Assembly (NCBI GenBank): GCA_937124525.1
Contig: CAKZLA010000497.1
Coordinates: 1 to 35,021 of the forward strand
Direction: 5' to 3'
DNA length: 35,021 nucleotides
DNA from: an uncultured Desulfobacterium sp.
Lineage (GTDB): Bacteria > Desulfobacterota > Desulfobacteria > Desulfobacterales > Desulfobacteraceae
Shown: one piece after another, positions 32,690 through 35,021 of the stretch
How the letters are laid out: each line of letters starts with the position of its first letter
Position numbering within the stretch: the first letter of the stretch is position 1
The notes under the pieces: generated by a model
What the model was told of the DNA's origin: nothing
Databases searched by the model: none
Seen by the model: the letters and a program-made list of their open reading frames with translations, nothing else
Made by a program: the position numbers and the translations under genes

Positions 32690-33714
32690 TCACACTTTCT
32701 GATGTATGCCTGGATCTGCCAACCTTTTCCCTGAAGCACATTGATCTTTCCATTCCCACCAATGATTTTTTTGCCGTCCTGGGTCCCACAGGCTCTGGGA
32801 AATCTTTACTTTTAGAAGCCATCATGGGGTTAATGCCCATCACCTCCGGCACTATTTCCGTAGATGATAAAGATATCAACGCCCTTCCCCCGGAAAAAAG
32901 AAACATGGGCATTGTGTATCAGGATTTTGCGTTGTTTCCCCACATGACCGTGAAACAAAATATCCTCTATGGAGTCCGGTACCATGATATTTCCCCATCC
33001 AGGGTGTCACAGCGCTTGGATCTATTGGTGGATCAAATGAACTTGTCCCACCTTCTGACCCGACACCCGAGCACCTTAAGTGGTGGAGAAAAACAACGAA
33101 CTGCCCTGGCCCGGGCCCTGATCCTGAATCCGGGCATACTGCTTCTGGATGAACCCTTGTCCGCCCTTGACCCCATGCTCCAGGATGATCTGAAACATCT
33201 GCTCAAATCCCTTCAGCAGGAGTTTTCCACCACCTTTGTCATGGTGTCCCACAATTTTTCCGATGTGCTGTTCCTGGCCAGCAACGGTGCCATCATCAAA
33301 AACGGTGTCATTGAACAGACCGGCACAATCAAGGAGCTGTTTGAACAACCCAACTCGCCGTTCACCGCCCGGTTCACCGGCATGAAAAACATTTACACCC
33401 TGCCCGCAGCATCACCGGCCCTGGCCTCCATGGTCCAGCACAATGGCAATCGTCCACGGGCAGAACATGGACACATGGCCCTGAGGCCTGAAGAAATTCT
33501 CACGGATAATCGTGGGGCCAGGGATACCTGTTGCGCCATGGAAGGGGTGGTCACCCGACTGATCTCCAGGGGATTTTTCTATGATGTGGTTATCCAGATG
33601 GATTCCGTGGAACTCACAGCCCAATGGACCCGCCATGATGTACTTGTGAAACAAATCCAGCCGGGGCGACGCATTCCTTTTTTCGTTCCTTTCACCAGCA
33701 TCCATACCTTTTAA
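32686..33714 (+). CDS. wtpC: Tungstate/molybdate ABC ATPase (WtpC type)
   Basis: 342 residues from ATG 32686, which overlaps the wtpB stop as ATGA; the longer frame back to 32605 lies inside wtpB. Walker A GPTGSGKS (about 35-42), Q-loop VYQDFALFPHMTV, signature LSGGEKQRTALARAL, Walker B LLLDEPLSALDP and His in MVSHNFSDV. The C-terminal part (about 270-342) is a TOBE-type domain (MALRPEEILTD.., GVVTRLISRGFFYDVVIQMD), where relatives bind oxyanion to inhibit transport when the cell is loaded. Confidence 0.92.
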   Translation: MITLSDVCLDLPTFSLKHIDLSIPTNDFFAVLGPTGSGKSLLLEAIMGLMPITSGTISVDDKDINALPPEKRNMGIVYQDFALFPHMTVKQNILYGVRYHDISPSRVSQRLDLLVDQMNLSHLLTRHPSTLSGGEKQRTALARALILNPGILLLDEPLSALDPMLQDDLKHLLKSLQQEFSTTFVMVSHNFSDVLFLASNGAIIKNGVIEQTGTIKELFEQPNSPFTARFTGMKNIYTLPAASPALASMVQHNGNRPRAEHGHMALRPEEILTDNRGARDTCCAMEGVVTRLISRGFFYDVVIQMDSVELTAQWTRHDVLVKQIQPGRRIPFFVPFTSIHTF

Positions 33715-33741
33715 ATCCACATTGAAATTGCTGAATGAATG

Positions 33742-33770
33742 TTGACAAAAAAGGTATACAGTTATAATAT
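33742..33770 (+). promoter_or_regulatory. Sigma-70 promoter of the GntR gene, with GTATAC dyad
   Basis: TTGACA (33742-33747) with TAATAT 17 bases on (33765-33770), or TATAAT 15 bases on (33763-33768). GTATAC (33754-33759) in the spacer is a typical core of FadR-subfamily operators, so autoregulation is likely. The start point falls at about 33776-33778, almost on the ATG at 33779. Confidence 0.65.
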
Positions 33771-33778
33771 TCCAATCC

Positions 33779-34435
33779 ATGAATGAGAAACGGTCAAGCC
33801 GGACCAGACAAGCAGGCAACACATCTGAATTTATTGCAGACAGCTTGAGAGAGGCCATCTTCCAGGGTGAATATAAGGTGAATCAACCCCTTCGCCAGGA
33901 CCAGATTGCTAAAAAACTCAAGGTCAGTAAAATCCCCCTGAGGGAAGCCCTGGTTCAACTGAAATCAGAAGGACTGGTTCAATTCATGCCCAACCGCGGG
34001 GCCGTGGTGTCCGGTCTATCTCCGGCTGAAATCAAGGAAATTTTCCTCATGCGCATTGCATTGGAAAACCTGGCCATAGAAAATGCCATTCCCCTCATCC
34101 CTGTACGGGATCTCATCCGAGCCCAGAGTGTCCTTGAAATCATTGACAATGAAAATGATAAGAATCAATGGAGCGATCTAAACTGGGAATTCCATAAAAC
34201 CCTTTACCAGTCATCACAGATGCCCCTGGTTGTGAGCACTGTCCACACCTTGCACAACAATGTCTCCCGGTTTCTGCTCATCTACTACGATACCCTGGCA
34301 GGCTCTGACATCTCCCAGAAAGATCACTGGGATTTGCTGGCGGCATTCAAAGCAAAAAATATAATCAATGCACAGGAAATACTAAAAAGGCATTTAAGCA
34401 CCGCAGAACGTAACTTACAAAACTTTCTCTCCTGA
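33779..34435 (+). CDS. GntR-family regulator with FCD ligand domain
   Basis: 218 residues. The winged helix (about 15-80) has SLREAIFQGEYKVNQPLRQD and KLKVSKIPLREALVQLKSEG, and the C-terminal FCD all-helical domain (about 90-210) has DLNWEFHKTLYQSSQMPL and the ...AFKAKNIINAQEILKRHLST end, where D and two or three His bind a metal and an organic acid ligand. It is FadR/FCD subfamily. No ribosome site precedes the ATG and the promoter is too close to leave a leader. It probably controls itself and the CoA-transferase-type gene downstream. Confidence 0.9.
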   Translation: MNEKRSSRTRQAGNTSEFIADSLREAIFQGEYKVNQPLRQDQIAKKLKVSKIPLREALVQLKSEGLVQFMPNRGAVVSGLSPAEIKEIFLMRIALENLAIENAIPLIPVRDLIRAQSVLEIIDNENDKNQWSDLNWEFHKTLYQSSQMPLVVSTVHTLHNNVSRFLLIYYDTLAGSDISQKDHWDLLAAFKAKNIINAQEILKRHLSTAERNLQNFLS

Positions 34436-34499
34436 AATGTAAGCCGGAAAATGAAAAATGCCAAGTACTTTAGGGCATATATGAAGAACACACATTAAG

Positions 34500-34646
34500 A
34501 ACTCAACTTTCGGACTTAAGCTTTGAATAACGGGGTCAGGCTTGTTTTATTGTATTTTTTATCAAAAAGCACCTAATTTTAAAGGGTAAAAAGCGCAATA
34601 ATGCAAGCCTGACCCCCACAAATCAATCAACACCGAAAGTTGAGTT
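34500..34646. mobile_element. 147-bp nested-palindrome (MITE/REP-like) element
   Basis: Outer perfect 14-base inverted repeats AACTCAACTTTCGG (34500-34513) and CCGAAAGTTGAGTT (34633-34646) enclose a second perfect 13-base pair GGGGTCAGGCTTG (34532-34544) and CAAGCCTGACCCC (34604-34616). The inner sequence resembles palindromic repeats seen near REP-associated transposases in many genomes. No coding frame inside, no clear target duplication at the ends. The rest of the 34436-34809 gap holds no gene. Confidence 0.65.
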
Positions 34647-34809
34647 ATTTTATATATCATTTCAGAATCTGGCATGCTTCATTTTCGCTTTACACTTTCC
34701 AGAGCACTGCCCCCCTGGGAGCGCAGACGTGTATTCTGCATTATTACAATTCTTGCGGATATGCGGATGAGACGTCCGCGTTCCCGGATATAGCAACAAG
34801 GAGCCCTTC

Positions 34810-35021
34810 ATGTCTGTGCCAAATAAGAAAAACTGGAAATCACAGCTGGTGTCTCCGGCAACTGTTTTTTCCATGATCAAGCCCGGTATGACCATTTTCA
34901 TCGGTACAGGACCGGCAACTCCCAGAACATTGATGAAAATTCTGCTGGACGCAGATGAAAGAAATATCCGGGACATTGAACTCATCCAGCTGGCCGTACA
35001 GGGGGATGTAATTCTTTCCAT
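34810..35021 (+). CDS. Acetyl-CoA hydrolase/CoA-transferase-like protein, N-terminal part
   Basis: About 70 codons, cut by the window end. ATG 34810 follows AAGGAG with a six-base spacer. The reading MSVPNKKNWKSQLVSPATVF, KPGMTIFIGTGPATPRTLMK and the following ILLDADERNIRDIELIQL resemble the start of the acetyl-CoA hydrolase/4-hydroxybutyrate CoA-transferase family (..GDRIFIGTGxAEP..L). Such enzymes move CoA between acids. Placed after the GntR/FCD gene, it may be its target. The call is from a short N-terminal stretch. Confidence 0.65.
   Translation, partial: MSVPNKKNWKSQLVSPATVFSMIKPGMTIFIGTGPATPRTLMKILLDADERNIRDIELIQLAVQGDVILS

Noticed and set aside
34670..34690. CTGGCATGC as a sigma-54 -24 box before the CoA-transferase-like gene
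   Set aside because: No GC doublet at the required 12-base distance.
1..35021. CRISPR array, tRNA or rRNA genes
   Set aside because: No regularly spaced long repeats and no cloverleaf or rRNA signature were seen in reading both strands by eye.

Overview
The window looks like a chromosomal segment of a strictly anaerobic, sulfate-reducer-type bacterium of the Desulfobacterota (Desulfobacteraceae-like). This is an inference from gene content: TRAP and peptide importers, a sigma-54 activator, a tungstate (WtpABC) importer, DUF169, many CoA/aldehyde-type catabolic genes and numerous small gene relics. There is no rRNA, tRNA or CRISPR array in view.

Layout. (1) 1-3826, minus strand: an efflux operon in the order cecR (TetR) - ybhG (membrane fusion) - ybhF (double ABC ATPase) - ybhS (permease, cut by the window edge), with a 13-bp repeat array just upstream. 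(2) 3938-6117: an AT-rich scrap yard holding a rearranged reverse transcriptase relic, a higB toxin broken by a stop and two frameshifts beside an intact higA antitoxin, a GGDEF gene, and two structures that resemble integron attC sites. (3) 6118-12402, minus strand: a complete dipeptide/oligopeptide-type ABC importer (dppB-C-D-F plus binding protein) ending with a DUF169 gene. (4) 12536-13045: small relics, including a histidine kinase ATPase fragment.

(5) 13050-23670: what I read as one catabolic regulon. On the minus strand lie a QueG-like Fe-S protein, a TRAP transporter (DctP, DctQ, DctM) and a D-2-hydroxyacid dehydrogenase. Divergent from them is a PAS-PAS sigma-54 activator, followed on the plus strand by a lysine-6-dehydrogenase/saccharopine-dehydrogenase-like enzyme and an aldehyde dehydrogenase. 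A clean -24/-12 sigma-54 promoter sits upstream of the dehydrogenase, so amino acid to semialdehyde to acid oxidation under sigma-54 control is the simplest model. (6) 23684-24995: a hicB relic, a strong convergent terminator and a flavin amine oxidase.

(7) 25171-30455, plus strand: a rhomboid protease fused to a DnaJ C-terminal-like domain; a sodium symporter of the NSS family with its 33-residue small subunit; an exported nitrilase-superfamily protein whose catalytic lysine position reads Gln; and an ornithine cyclodeaminase/mu-crystallin-family enzyme. (8) 30892-33714: wtpABC tungstate/molybdate importer behind a structured leader. (9) 33779-35021: a GntR/FCD regulator with an apparently leaderless transcript, a 147-bp nested-palindrome element, and the start of a CoA-transferase-like gene. 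The most unusual items are the rhomboid-DnaJ fusion, the inverted segment inside the reverse transcriptase relic, the attC-like sites around the GGDEF gene, and the nested palindrome element at 34500-34646.
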